Assembly (NCBI GenBank): GCA_022478985.1
Contig: JAKSZP010009238.1
Span: 211,916 to 275,915, forward strand
DNA: 64,000 nucleotides
Source of the DNA: Massospora cicadina
Lineage: Eukaryota; Entomophthoromycota; Entomophthoromycetes; Entomophthorales; Entomophthoraceae
Reading direction: 5' to 3'
How positions within the stretch are numbered: the stretch's first letter is position 1; each line of letters starts with the position of its first letter. Positions 21,819-34,149 of the stretch are shown here, piece by piece. The translations under genes were made by a program, and so were the position numbers. A model generated the notes under the pieces. The model was not told the origin of the DNA. It made no database searches and saw only the letters and a list, made by a program, of their open reading frames with translations.

Positions 21819-22830
21819 TCAAAGAACAGGCGCATCCAATAGGGCTGATTGGAGCTGGTTAAATGCATACTTGTTAGCTGGAGTCCAGTTGAATGGGACC
21901 TTATATTTAAGCAGATAGAAAAGCGGCTCCCTGGTTGTGTGAAATTGGTAATAAATTTTGCAATAGTACCTGATCATGCCTAGGAATACTTGGATATTAC
22001 ACTTGGATTTGGGCCATTTCATTTTGGAGATGGCATCTAGCTTAGAGGGTTGGGGCTAAAGACCCACTTTGTCAATTACAAATCTGAGATCTTCCAGTTG
22101 GTCTTTGAAGAACTGGCACTTTCTGGTCTGGGTCTTTAAGTTTGCAGCCGCTAGCCTTTTGAAAACCACCTCTAAGTGTTTCAAGTGGTTATCAAAGGTG
22201 CGACTGAAAACATTGATATCATCAAGCTATACTATTACACATGACAACTTCAAACCTCCCAGAATTGTCTCCATAGCCCTTTGGAAGGTATCCAGGGTAT
22301 TGCGAGCCCTTGAAGCATTCTCATTGGCTGGAATAGGCCCTCTTGGGTTATGATGCACATTTCTCATGATCCTCTTTGAGAAGATCTATTTGCCAATATA
22401 TGCTGATAAGGTCCTTTGCCAAAAAGAACTTTAAGCCTTCTAGCCTAGCAAGGCATTGTCAATTTGTGGCAGAGAGTATGAGTCCTTTTTTGATGTTGTT
22501 TAGTTTCTTATAATTAATGACCACTCAGTTGCTTACATCATTTTTCTTTACTATTAAAATTGGTGCTGCCCATGGAATTTTTGAAGGCAATAACATGCCA
22601 CAAATGAGGAGTTCTTTTATCTCCTTGGATACAGCTTCTCGTGATGATTTTGAGCATCTAATTAGGCGTAGTTAGATTGGTTTATGATCTCTAGTATCTA
22701 TATTTTTGGGTGGCACCCTTAGCGCATCCCAAGTTGAAATCATCTTGTGTAAATATTTCCCAATAATGAGAGAATAACTCCTGAGCTTGGCTTTTCTCAG
22801 AGTCGGTCAGGTTACATAAAAAGGCCATAG
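21819..22830 (-). pseudogene. pol: G3 reverse transcriptase remnant
   Basis: 22691-23014 is open and carries the pre-RT block SEKSQAQELFSHYWEIFTQD. Then follow RT palm sequences, with CVIV(stop)LDDINVF near 22205-22240, where the Tyr of the YLDD box has become a TAG stop while both Asp remain. 21819-22022 is open again with VFLGMIRYYCKIYYQF and FNWTPANKYAFNQLQSAL, the RT connection domain. Broken by stops and shifts. Confidence 0.83.
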
Positions 22831-23205
22831 AGACAACATTATTTATGCTGAGTAGGTCCTTATCAGGGAGCCCTAATTTGACATAAGTTCCAAACCCATA
22901 GAATGAGTGGATTTCCGAGGTAGGGAATAGATGCAGAAATGCGATTGTTTGATGTTCACTTGATGGAGATGGGCCAATTTTGCAGGTTTGTACATAAGAT
23001 GTGTCTTTCTCCATGGCCAGGAATGATAATACCTGGGCAATGTTTGTGTTGAATCAAGATTTAGACCATGGTTAATATAATTTACCATACAGTCCTTCTG
23101 GGATACTAATTGTTAGTCCAGTCGAGATGATTACTTGATCATCAGAGGGTATAGTAATATGCTGATTTTACTGAAGTGGAATGCCCTTTAACTCATTGAT
23201 CTGGG

Positions 23206-23640
23206 TCAATGTGAAATTATCTTTGACTGATCTTTTATATACTCAATCGGTACTACTCCATCTTTGTAGGCCAGATTTATTAATAGTCTGGGTTTCTTTT
23301 TCTCAACAGCCCTATCCCAGTTATAGTAAAGTGAAATAGCCGCCAAGAATTTGAGAGTATCTTCCTTATGATTGGTAACAACTCCATATCTCCTTAGGAA
23401 ATCAGTTCCAATTAGGATATCATGGTTTGTATTTGGCAACACTATAGCAGGTGCTGTTACTACTATAGATCCAAATCTGAGAGGTAGAGTACTGTACGCG
23501 CCCATAAATTTAGTTTTATGAGCTCCAGCTGTACAATATTCCTGACAGTGGGCAACATCGTGTGCATTATTAAGTTTTTTAACCAACTTTGTGCTTGCTA
23601 TATTGATAGGAGAACCCTATTGACAATTGCCTGAACTTTC
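23206..23640 (-). pseudogene. pol: G3 aspartic protease remnant
   Basis: Open at 23206-23586: FMGAYSTLPLRFGSIVVTAP and HDILIGTDFLRRYGVVTNHK, the C-terminal half of a gypsy protease (flap and ILIGxDFL). Upstream at about 23590-23630 the active-site text reads GSPINIASTKLVKKL, but the DSG triplet before it is altered to Asn with a one-base deletion, so catalysis is lost. Confidence 0.8.
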
Positions 23641-24099
23641 ACCTTGTTTACTGAAATATCCACATAAGTACATTTAGAGTAGTTTCAGAGGTATTTATTG
23701 TGTGAATACTGTGACTGCTGCCTGATTTCAGGTGTGATTTCAAACTTGAGCAAATATCTGGGAAGATATCTGCTTAGGTCTTTATGGGAATGGCTACTTG
23801 TATGTTGTTAAGCAGAGGTAGGTTGGTTGAACATCCAGGTTGGAGGTCCAAAACCTGACAAAAAATCTGTTTTGAATATGGTTTTGATAGCTCTGCTCAG
23901 GCTTCTTTGGTAAATTTCAAGGGTTTTGTTTGCTTTTGCTGTGGCTTAAGTAGTGAAAATCATGACATTAATGGCCAAAATATGATGGAGGTTATCTTCA
24001 GTGACATCTTTGGCCCTTAAGAGCTTGCCAGGGTCAGGTGAAATTTTTTGAATATCAGTGGAGTTAGAAAATTCCGCCTCTACTCCACCTGCTCTTTTC

Positions 24100-26300
24100 C
24101 CGCCTCACTGTCATTGTTTATCTCTAAAGCAACGTTGACCCCAGGCTTTTTGTTGGACCGTCTGTAGCATTGGCTAGCAAAATGCCCCTTTTGGCCACAG
24201 TTTTGGCATGTATTTGGCCCTGTTTAGGACTTTTTCTTGAATCTTTCATTTGTGGTTTGGAAATTTCCCCTGGCAAACAGTGTTGCTTTTGGTAAAAAAT
24301 CGGGATTTTTGCTGATCCATGGGACGATTAAGGGTATCAAACTTATATTAACCGATTCTCAAGTAATTGGTAAGCTCTTGGATTTCCAAGCTTCCATTAA
24401 GTGCAGGTATCCTGAAATTGTGCAGTTCATGAGAGGGTTAAATAGCGTATTTTTTTCAATCTTAGCGTCAAATCTATCTATTGCTTTGCACCCACACAGA
24501 ACTTGTGCCTCATGGAAAAATGTCCGCAAAGTTCTTGATAGTCTCATTCTGCTTAAATTCTATATTAAAAAGCTTTTTTTCGGGTTTCTAATTTCATAGG
24601 CCCTATAAACTGTTTTGTCACAACAATTTTGGCATCCATATAGAACCAATCATCGCTCAAATAGTGTATAATGAGGTCACAGCTATGGGCATCGAGAGAG
24701 TTGATCAGTGCTGATCCTTTTACATGGTCTGATGCTCATCACATTGCTTTTTCAAACTAGCTTGAGGGATGAGTGAATGTTTCCATCCTTATAAAACTTT
24801 GGTAAACTCAATGATTTGAAGTAACCTCGCCCTGTTTTGGACATAGGGGTTGTACTTCTTCTTGAAAGTCTTGGTGTATCATCATTTAGAATCAGCCTAA
24901 TTTCCCGTTGGGGAGTATCTGTAGTCAGGATTGATGTCAGAACTCTAGGTATAGGATGGGGGGTTGAAATATTTAGTTTTACATCAGTTTCAATTTATAA
25001 ATAATTCAATTTTATGATTCTGCTCTTAACTACTGGACTCTGATGCTTAAATTCAGCCCTTAGTTGTTTTTTACAAACTGTTTTTTGGCTGAATAAGCTG
25101 AGCTTTTTCCTATTTCTCTTTTGTTCACGCTGGGTGAGCACAAAAAGCTTTGGTTTTCAAGGGATTCAATTCTTCTTAAGGTTGTCATACTCCTCTTCAA
25201 ATAAAGCTTGATCGATTTTAGTGTCTTTGGCCATACTGTCTACTTAGAACTTTACAGTTGATAATTGCATTCTATGTTCCCAATTCTCCTGAGTAGTTTC
25301 AGTATTTCTGTCCTGCAATATTGACACAACCAACCAATTTTTGAAACTTCCTCTTTGATCAAGGCATCATCCTCATCCCTATTCAGGATGGCTGATTTTG
25401 CTGCCAGGTCTTTGATGCTTTTGTTCACAATATCAAACTCAGCCCAAACATAATTCTTAAAATCATTGTGCTTTGCATTTAACTCCTGGTGAATTCTTTG
25501 GTCTGAGGTGACATGTATGGTGACTCGTTATGACTGAGATAATAGGAAGTCAGAATGAGTTTTTCAGTTTTTGACAGCAGATATTCATGTTTTATACCCA
25601 TTTATGTGAAAAGCCATGGTGAGCTAGAACTTCTTCTGCTATCTTCAGAACTCCTTCATTTAATAGCTCCTCATGTTGTTTGACCTCTTATGAGCTTCAT
25701 AGGCAAGTCCTATATTATCCACAATTGCTTTTTGGACTTAAGTAAAATAGAATCTAATTTGGCTAGTAGAGTATTTTGGGAAGTTTGTTCCTCCTCTTGC
25801 ACACAGTAGATTTCCGTGATTTCCATATTTTATCTAGCAATGATTCACTGGGTATGCTTAATTGAGGGTTGGACAAAGTTAATCAGAATTCGTTGGTTGC
25901 TTAACTGTCTGTAAGACGTTTGGCAATAGATGCCATGGTAGCATTGTAGTACTTCATTTATATCTCCATCTTAAGTGATTGATACTTAAGGTAGTAGAAC
26001 AGGCCAAAGGATGGATCAATTTGAGAAGTACCAATCCAAAAAACCCTGATATAGAGCTTCCAGCATAGCTTTTATGCTTGCAGATGTAAGCTCAATTGGG
26101 CTTGTTGCATCTGCATGAGCTCCCTCACTGTGATAAGATCCAGGGAGTAGAAGGCACCTGCATCAGAGCCTTGAAGGCTGGCATTAAAATAATCTGAGTT
26201 TTGTTTGTTGCTAGTTTCCATCTCGTTGTCATTTTCCTATCTGGCCAAATCTGCCAGGAACTGAGTACATGAATCTATATCTGAGAGAGTCACCAATTTT
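24100..26300 (-). pseudogene. gag: G3 gag remnant with CCHC knuckle
   Basis: Minus strand between primer site and protease. A complete zinc knuckle CQNCGQKGHFASQC is readable at 24167-24208 (CX2CX4HX4C, RNA packaging). Upstream 24359-24547 is an open capsid-like segment (TISGYLHLMEAW). The rest to 26300 is interrupted but rich in helical, Gln/Glu-rich text as expected for gag. Confidence 0.75.
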
Positions 26301-26302
26301 GA

Positions 26303-26312
26303 GCGAGCACCA
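26303..26312 (-). promoter_or_regulatory. G3 primer-binding site
   Basis: Plus-strand GCGAGCACCA, that is TGGTGCTCGC on the minus strand, two bases from the LTR. The least decayed primer site here and the reference for the others. Confidence 0.78.
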
Positions 26313-26314
26313 AT

Positions 26315-27405
26315 TGTTAAAAACTGAGGATTGCTTGCTTGATAATTAGAATCCTGCACATTTAATTGGGACGAAGTTGGCTGAATGATCCTCAATATTT
26401 TCAGTGGCTTATGGTATTTTCACCATTTAGAAACTCACTAGATGTATATAGATAGCTCTGACGCTTCTTGTCAAATTTGGGCTTAATTTTCCCTTCAAAA
26501 TTGGGAACTTCTAAGGGAGGTATAGTTACAAGCTGGGGATTTGGCACTACCAGCTTGTTGACACTTCTCTAAAGAAAAGTTTCAGATAAAACCTAGGAAA
26601 GAGATAAAATAAAAATATCTTTATTAGAGGATATTTATTTGTTAGTTAATCATTAGGCCAGGTGCCTTTTTATACCTTTAGGGCATCTCCTGGCCAAATT
26701 TGACACGAATTTCAACAGATTATTTCCACCTCAGTTTTACCCTTGAACTGATATGACTGAGACCTATTTCTAGGTTTAATGGTGGAAAAATATTTTCAAA
26801 ATTGGAAGGCTTTCAGGGACAGAAGTTGCAATAAGATCATGTAAAATTGACCTAGGATCCTCTTGATTTATGTTTAATCATACTGATGACAAATTACATC
26901 TTCTGGAAATTTCTGCATTGATTGAAGTAGATGATACTCCTAATTGGGATGTTAGCAGTTCTCACTCAATAACACTAGGTACTCCCTTTTGGGAAGTCCA
27001 TGTGCAAGTGCTATCATGCCAATTATGCAGTTTGACATACAAATTTCTCCCTTGGGCGGAAAATTGATTTCGTTATGTTTGTCTATTTGTCCATGGGACT
27101 TTTAGACGTTATCTTTGGGTCAATCCCAAACGATTTCTTACACAGAATGTTTGATAATTTTTATGATATAGACTAAATGACGAGCTTTATTACAGTCGTA
27201 ATTGGCCATAAAGCGCAAGTAGATTCAGCCCAAGCTTTTGATAAAGTGAATTGATCAAATTGACGTTGAGGATAATCACCTGAATTAAGTAATTGCAATA
27301 GGCTTGAAATTGAGAATTAATGTATTGATAAGTATTGGAAGGATAATCATCCTGATCTGTTGGTTGTTGAAGGGTTATTTGCAGGTCAACCACCAGAATC
27401 TTACA
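26315..27405 (-). repeat. G3 5' LTR
   Basis: A 1091-bp copy of 18863-19957. Long identical stretches include AGCTGGGGATTTGGCACT and CTTGTTGACACTTCTC. The palindrome-framed TATA is at 26656-26695. Confidence 0.88.
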
Positions 27406-28456
27406 TTAGCTACAGTTTCTAATGATATGTTTGAGTATTCATCTCTACATTTATATTTTATAGCATATGGTACATCCCAGATGGTTCTAATTTTTCTCCT
27501 TGAAGCTCTGCACAAATGAGGTTGTACAAGGCTAAACAAGAAATCTCAAAGTGGGTAAAGGTTGGCGGGTTGCATTTTCTGCTTAGTCTTATTTAGTAAA
27601 CCATTTTTTCTAGGTTTTTATTGCTTCAAATTGAGGGTGATAATCTTTTGCCAATCTTCTTATAAATTTCTTGGGCTTATATTGTTATTACTTGTAATTT
27701 TGTGATCTAGTAGATCCAGGATGGCAGGCTCTCAATGGTATAATGCCTTGAAGGTAACATTTTAATAACATAATAGAAACTTATCCTGTAAGCCATCAAC
27801 ACACTTGATAGATATTAGTCACAGTGTAATAGGTAAGTTGTGGTTATCTTTAGAAATATTAAAACTAGAGTTTCATTCTCTCTTTTAACATCCTCATTAG
27901 ATAAGGGGTTGTATGCGCTGAAAATAGTTGTTGCATTCCCATGCTTGTAGCTAAGATCCTCACAACTCTCAAAGTAAATCTTCTTCCATTTATTATAACA
28001 AAACCTGAGGGAAGCCATTCCTAGCAGATGTATTTAAATATAAGAAGAAAGTAGTAACATTGGCGGTTTGCACAGGAATGACAATTGCTTCAAACCATTT
28101 TGTGAAATGATCAATTCCTACAAGGATTTTATTTTTCTCATGTACATCTGGGAAGTGGTCCTATGCTGTCTAAACTGATTTTATGAAATGGCTGCTGAGA
28201 GTTCATGGACTGATACTTGTACTTCGCCTTATGCTTCATTTGTTTTTGCCAATTTTTAAGGGCATCTAGGACTTAGAATAAAGAGTTCAATATTCTTTCC
28301 AATAATATCGATTCTTAATTCATTCATATGATTTTCTGGCTTCTCCATGTCCTAAGGTATTGTGGTCTCTCATTAAAACTGGTACCCATTCCAAAGTCAC
28401 AACTAAGGTAATAAGTTGGTTTCGAAATTTTTTTTTTAAAGAAGCCATCTTGAAAT
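27406..28456 (-). pseudogene. pol: G4 integrase remnant
   Basis: On the minus strand, VTFKALYH with EPAI after one stop (about 27720-27762) is the MTPFKALYxxEP block that ends gypsy integrase cores. Upstream (27800-28450) lie further broken core and zinc-domain pieces. The part that should follow is cut off by the G3 insertion at 27405. Confidence 0.65.
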
Positions 28457-28860
28457 TTAATATTTTGAAAGTACAATTTTAGCATTTTCAAAAACTGTCA
28501 CATATTTTCCTACTAAGGAGTCCAACTTTATAATTAGGTCATTTAAAACCTCAGCTTTGCTATTGCCTAGATGTAATAAAGGCAATTTGGTTAGTCCATC
28601 TACAATCATGTGCTTTATTCCAGCTCCTTGGAAAATACTCATGTTGTAGTGCTGAAGTTTTGGAGCCCATTGGGCTAGTCTTCCTATCATATCCTTCATA
28701 AATCAGCCACTTTAAATAATAGTGGTCTGCAACGAAATGTAAATTTTTATAATATAAGAAGCACCAGAAATGTTTACTACAAACAGAACTGCTAAGCATT
28801 ATTTCTCCATAACATTGTAATTTTGCTCAGCCTTTGAAAGGTTAAACTATAATTGGATAC
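28457..28860 (-). pseudogene. pol: G4 RNase H, C-terminal part
   Basis: FVADHYYLKWL (about 28705-28735) is the TDHxxLxWL block. The open segment 28457-28699 continues GRLAQWAPKLQHYN and VDGLTKLPLLHL, the conserved RNase H to integrase linker. A frame change separates them. Confidence 0.8.
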
Positions 28861-28899
28861 TGGATGTTCGACGCCTTTATCATCCAATTTTTATACATA

Positions 28900-29924
28900 G
28901 AACATTATGTTAAGTTAGAAGCATTTGAAAATAATTTAAATGCTATATAATCCAAATGTCGCAAAATTGATCTTCTTTTGAAAAATCCCTAATTAGTCTC
29001 AAATGCAGTTTTTTGTCCTACTCACCATATAAAAGTTGAGTTTTTACCAAGTAAAAGGACAAGAGGTTCAGCGAGGTGAGCAAAATAGGGTACTTTAAAA
29101 ATATTCTATTAATCCAAAAATACTTGTATATCTATGAGGCTCTTTGTCTCAGCCATCTTAGAATTTGCTTTAAACTTATTTTACAAGGGTTAAAAACCTT
29201 CCTGCAACCTAGAATTTTATAAAGGTTGAATTCATGTTGGAAGAAGGTATTCTTTGCATTCTTTAGTTTAATGTTGATCTCTCGTATATGCTGTAAAACT
29301 GACTTAAAGTGGTCCAGATGATTGGTAAGGTAATCTTGATAACGCTGTTATGAATCTAGGTAGACAATCCTACATCTCAGTATGTTATCTTTCATTATGT
29401 AATCTAAAACCCATTGAAATGATGTGGGTGTGCTGCATAATTCAAGGGGAGCTGGCTAGGTTAAAATAATTCTTCTTTGCATATCAGCGTGATTTTTATT
29501 GGTCCACTGGCGATAAATCCAACTATCAATAGCCAATGGCAAGGTCCATTGTGGAAAGAAAATTTAAAACTAAAGAGTTAGGCCAGAGTAGCATCTACTT
29601 GCAGTGTAGTATAGCTTCCTTATTAGTGAAATGTTTAGTTTCTTGTAATTTATCACTATCCTATGGCCACCATTTTTTTCTTTATGAGTATATTTTGAAC
29701 AATCATAGATTCTGTGAGTACACAAGTAAGCCAGCATCCAATAGATGTTTAAGCTCAGTATAAATGTGTTTCTCCTCTACCTTTGACTTCTTGTATAACT
29801 TCAAACAAATATAAGTTGAGTCTCCTAAGTCAATACTATGTGTCCATTTCTTCATGTGGCCATCGTTGATATATGTCGTGGAGAAAACATCTTGATAAAC
29901 TATAAGTAGTTGATGCGCCTTCAT
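28900..29924 (-). pseudogene. pol: G4 reverse transcriptase remnant
   Basis: 29703-29924 is open: YQDVFSTTY, HSIDLGDSTYICLKLYKKSK and TELKHLLDAGLLVYSQ, the N-terminal RT block. CRIVYLDS near 29352-29378 is the YLDD box with a changed fourth residue. LTNHLDHFKSVLQHIREINI (about 29265-29330) follows as usual after the catalytic site. Confidence 0.82.
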
Positions 29925-29999
29925 ATGTTCCTCTTTATTAACTTATCAAATATTTGCACTTAAGTTATGGTGCAGATTAGATTATCTGCAAATAGTCCA

Positions 30000-32900
30000 A
30001 ATCAAGTATTGTACCAATAGATGTACCTTGTCAATTTCTTCAATTAAAATTAATTAGACTTTTTATCCTTCTGGTGTTACTTGATTAAGGTTTCTCTTTT
30101 TTCAGGTTTAAAGTAGTAACTCGATATAATGATCAATATGATGAGTCTAGGTCTCCTAGTAGTACTCTCGTCCAGAAACTATTTAAATTTTGTTAATGAA
30201 AAGTGTGTTTCTGGAAAGATTTGGGGTAATCTTAGGGTTATGTTGGTAGAAACCACTCCTTGTTACTTGGTTTAACTTTTACCTCCTTAGTGGCATATAA
30301 TGATATACCATCTTCTGCATCTTTTAACCTAGGATCTTTTTATAACTCTATTAAAAATAGAGTATGTAAAGGAAAATCAGAAAAAAGATGCTCTACCAGA
30401 CAAGATTATTCATTCTTTCTGGCTTGTTTAATACAAGTACAAAGGAACTATATAATTAAGGAGTGAAAATAGCCTCCTCTAAATTGATAGCTACTTTGTA
30501 TTTGATAATAAAATTTTGTCACAAATAGCATATTGTACCATATATTATCCAAGGCAATTTTAGAAGATGAAAAAACTAGTTTATAATTTGAATTGGCAAA
30601 AAAGAATAGATACCTATTGCTTGTTGTTGTTTATTCCTGAAGTTCTATTTTCCTGGGTGTATTTAAGGTCAGTGAAAGTTTTAGCTTCTTGATGAGTCAG
30701 AATGAACAAAGTTGATTGGCAATCACATAGCCATGATAACCATTATTATGAACTACTAAATCACCACTTTTACTTTGTTAATGGTCCAACCCAAGCTTTT
30801 CAGGGAGAGCTAAAACTCTTCAAGGCGGAATGTTGCATCAGGTTTTTCTGACAGTCTCAGGATACTTATTATTGATCCTTATTAGACCATGTACGTTTGA
30901 AAGGGGTTGAATCAAAAAATCAAGGTACTGTTTAGCATCACTGGTCATATCGTTTATTCTTGTACATCTAGTAACCTGACTGGGGTAATTGTCCACCTGG
31001 ACCTGGGCATCATTGATATTATCAGCATTAAGTGATCTTGGATAGAAATCTCATTGAAACTACTTAAAACATAATAACCTGTATCTTTGTAAACCCCTTC
31101 AGAGTCACCAATAGTTTAATTATCAATGCACGTGAGGTGAGAGGTTGGTAATAATCTATTTTCAGGTACTTAAGGAAGGTTGACTTTAAGGTGCCAGAAC
31201 ATCTTAAGTTGACCGCTCTTTTCCCTGCTTTCAAGGGCAGAAAACTTCTTAAAGAACTCTTTTTGGTGTAGTTTTTTCTTTCAATAGTTGCACTTGAGCC
31301 TCTACACTTCATAAGATTTTCTTCCTCCATGGTATACACTCTGTTTTTTGTGGAAAATTTTCATGAGGTTTCTGGCTTGTGTATATGAACCACATCGAGT
31401 AAGACTTCTTTGTTGTCTAGAACAGAGTTGAAGCTTTGTTTAACTGATGTGAAGTGTATGGTTAGATCAAAATTCTTATGTAAACTAGAAACAACGGAGC
31501 TACGGTATCATTCAGTGTAAGCATCATTGAGGTCATCAGCGTTTAAGCCTCAATATAAAAGCAATATGCAAATTCACATGGGTTTCTTTTTAACATAACG
31601 CATTTCCCATATAATTCTGTTTTTCTATACTAAAACTTTTGAGAACCAAATAATATGATAAGCGCTTCTTTAATTCACTCAAGTAATAAAGTTGTCCATG
31701 TGAGGTATTATACCTCCTGATTCATATGGCTTAAACATATAAGATATGCTTAACCCTCTTGTTGGTCAGTTTCACCTTCCATATCAGCTTCATAGATGTA
31801 GAGAATAGATGTGATACTACCTTCTTCAGGCGTAAATTTGTCCTTGAGGTTAGGTTGAAGACAATAATTTCTATTTTTGTAATAACATGTGATCTGGAAG
31901 CTTTAATTCAGTTATTCTGTATCATGTATTGCTCTTATCAACCTGTTGAATGACTTGGTAAATCTAATTCTAAGAAGGTAAGGCTTTTCTCCATTTCACC
32001 AAGTTTATATTTTGGTGTAATATCCAGAAAAGCAAAAGACCTTTTATAACGACTTTATTATCCTCTAAGTTCTTAGCGCGTATGTCAGGAGCATTAGTTT
32101 GTTTTCAAGCGATAGTATAGTAAGTCTGTAAGAGATTGTTCTCATCTTCTAATCCTCCAATGCGCCAGTTAAAGTCCCCCTTCATCTCTTGGCATTCAGT
32201 GCTTTGAGGAGGCTTGTCAGTTCTGTTTTCAATTCTTCTGAGTGTTCAAGAGTTTCTCAGCTTCATTTAAATGGAGGTAGATCTGGTTAATGTCTTCTAA
32301 ATTTGGGGATTTGTTCCATATTTTACTTTCCAATTTGTGAGTTGCTTGACAGTTAATGTATTAAAACCTGAATTTATAGGAAACAGATACTTCTAAACAC
32401 AGGTACTTTTAGTAAATAAGCTTCTGAGGTAATGACTAAGCTTATGAGGTTTGATGGGCTTTATGCTCAACAGTTTGTTGTAGGGAAATCTCTAGTCAGG
32501 ACTTGAGAGACTTAGTTGGTTTTTCCTCAATATGACGGTTAGTAGAAGCTTGGGATGCCATTTTGCCATGGTGTTTGGCGTCTTGCCTAAAAACCTCATG
32601 GGCAAATTCTTCTAGTGGTTTCTGGGTCATTTTATTAGTATAATAGTATTCTTGTTTTAGAAGATACATAGCTTTCTCATTATACTTATTGACTCCAGTT
32701 TCAATGGTCCCCCATATGTTTATGGAGTTGATTTGTATAGGAACGATTTACTTCAATCAGTTGGCATACATCCCTTATACTATTAGGTGTTAGACCTGTT
32801 TGTACGCTACTTTCAATGCCACTTGTGTATTAATGTGATAAAAGAGTACCTTATTATGGGCCCCTAATAATTCACAATATGATAGAACGCTGGGTGTTTA

Positions 32901-33270
32901 ATTGCATAATGTATTTGAATAGATTTGCAAATAAACTATATGTTTCTCTCTGGGAAATCAATAGATTCATATAATTAAATAGAGTACTGTCTACAGCGGA
33001 TGCACTTTTGTGCCCGTCTCTTTCTCCTGGGTTTATAATTCCTCAAAGTAAGTCTAAACCCCTTCATTGGAAATAAAAATTAGACGCCAAAATCTGAGAT
33101 CACAAATTAAATTTCATTACTTCTTCAAATGTGACCAAGGGCAGACGTCCCATTCAGTCATCTTCTTCACCATTTCCATTGGTCACTCAGCTTTTACACT
33201 AACAATAGAAATTATCACCCATGATTTGGTTGATATAATGAATTAAAGTTAGATAATGGCTGTGCCCCTG
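30000..33270 (-). pseudogene. G4 protease and gag region
   Basis: Between RT and the primer site on the minus strand. 31064-31339 is open for 91 codons with a basic, Lys/Arg-rich character and no domain I can name. Elsewhere only short Gln/Glu/Leu-rich fragments remain. Neither the protease DSG nor a CCHC knuckle could be located. Assigned by position. Confidence 0.45.
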
Positions 33271-33273
33271 TAT

Positions 33274-33283
33274 TGAGCACCAT
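33274..33283 (-). promoter_or_regulatory. G4 primer-binding site
   Basis: TTGAGCACCA on the plus strand (TGGTGCTCAA on minus), three bases from the LTR start; eight of ten bases agree with the G3 site. Confidence 0.65.
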
Positions 33284-33286
33284 CTT

Positions 33287-34149
33287 GTGGGGCTTCTATT
33301 TTTGTGAGGCTTGATGGTGCTATTCCTAAAAAATCCCAACAGTCAATAATTGGTTTGAGGCTAAGACTCTTGGGTTTTTTAGTATTTTAGAGGTTGCTGA
33401 GTCATGCTTAAGTCCCAACAACTAGAATATACACTCTATAGTAATAGAGGTGAAGGGACTTATTGATTTAAGTCATTAATAACAGAAAATGCAAATTAAA
33501 ATGTGTAACTATATTATAAAATTAATTTTGGGGATTTATATGGTAATTTAATAACATAATCCCCAGAATAATAAATAATATAATTCTACGTAGAGTGGGC
33601 TATCTGAATCATGGTAATTCATTGTATTACTCTTTTGGGCTTATAAATGCCTTTGTAACTTAGGATTTTAGATATGAAATGTGCCGTGAATAACCTAAAT
33701 CTGATAAAACTTGATATCGCTCAAGTTAATCATTGTGAAGATTCTAGATTCTTGTTTTTTTGTAGGATAAATTTCAAGTTATTGTTTCATATATCACTTG
33801 ATGTATTGGTAGCCTGAAATTCTGATAAACCTTTGCTTTGGCTAGTCAGACTTTGTTTCAGGGTACCTTGGGCTTGGATCAGTCCAATGGAGATTCCTAT
33901 TATTAAGTATAGCGTTGCCAACTATTTTTTTCCATATAGTTAATTAATGGGATTATTTTATCCCATTTTCAAGTATAGGAGTCAATTTTATCTTTAGGTT
34001 TGTTTGATTGATATTCTTTCTTTCATGAAGATATCTGGTTTCTGAAACAACCTGCCTGGATACTGGTGCCCTGGTCAGAATTATGTTCTTAAAACTAATG
34101 AGCAAGATCAGGTTCACAACCAGTATTGACATTAACATAAATTACCACA
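33287..34149 (-). repeat. G4 5' LTR
   Basis: Starts TGTGGGGCTTC and ends TACCACA on the plus strand; direct repeat of 18044-18846. Confidence 0.78.

Larger units (their letters stand above)
18863..27405 (-). mobile_element. G3, 8.5-kb minus-strand gypsy element, best preserved pol
   Basis: LTRs of 1095 and 1091 bp (18863-19957 and 26315-27405) flank an internal region coding on the minus strand in the order gag, protease, RT, RNase H, integrase. A consensus primer site abuts the right LTR and a polypurine tract abuts the left. The flanks ATATC and TTAGC agree at three of five bases, so the duplication has decayed. It is inserted 16 bp inside the 3' LTR of G4. Confidence 0.9.
18044..34149 (-). 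mobile_element. G4, minus-strand gypsy element split by G3
   Basis: Left (3') LTR 18044 to about 18846 and right (5') LTR 33287-34149 are clear direct repeats. Minus-strand integrase, RNase H, RT and gag-region sequence lies between 27406 and 33270. G3 sits just inside the left LTR. The flanks (CTAGC left, CTTCT right) no longer form a clear duplication. G4 in turn interrupts G5. Confidence 0.8.

Noticed and set aside
18044..34149. The 18.0 and 33.3 kb repeats as LTRs of one giant 16-kb element
   Set aside because: The interval contains a complete second element (G3) with its own LTRs, primer site and tract; nesting explains the distance.
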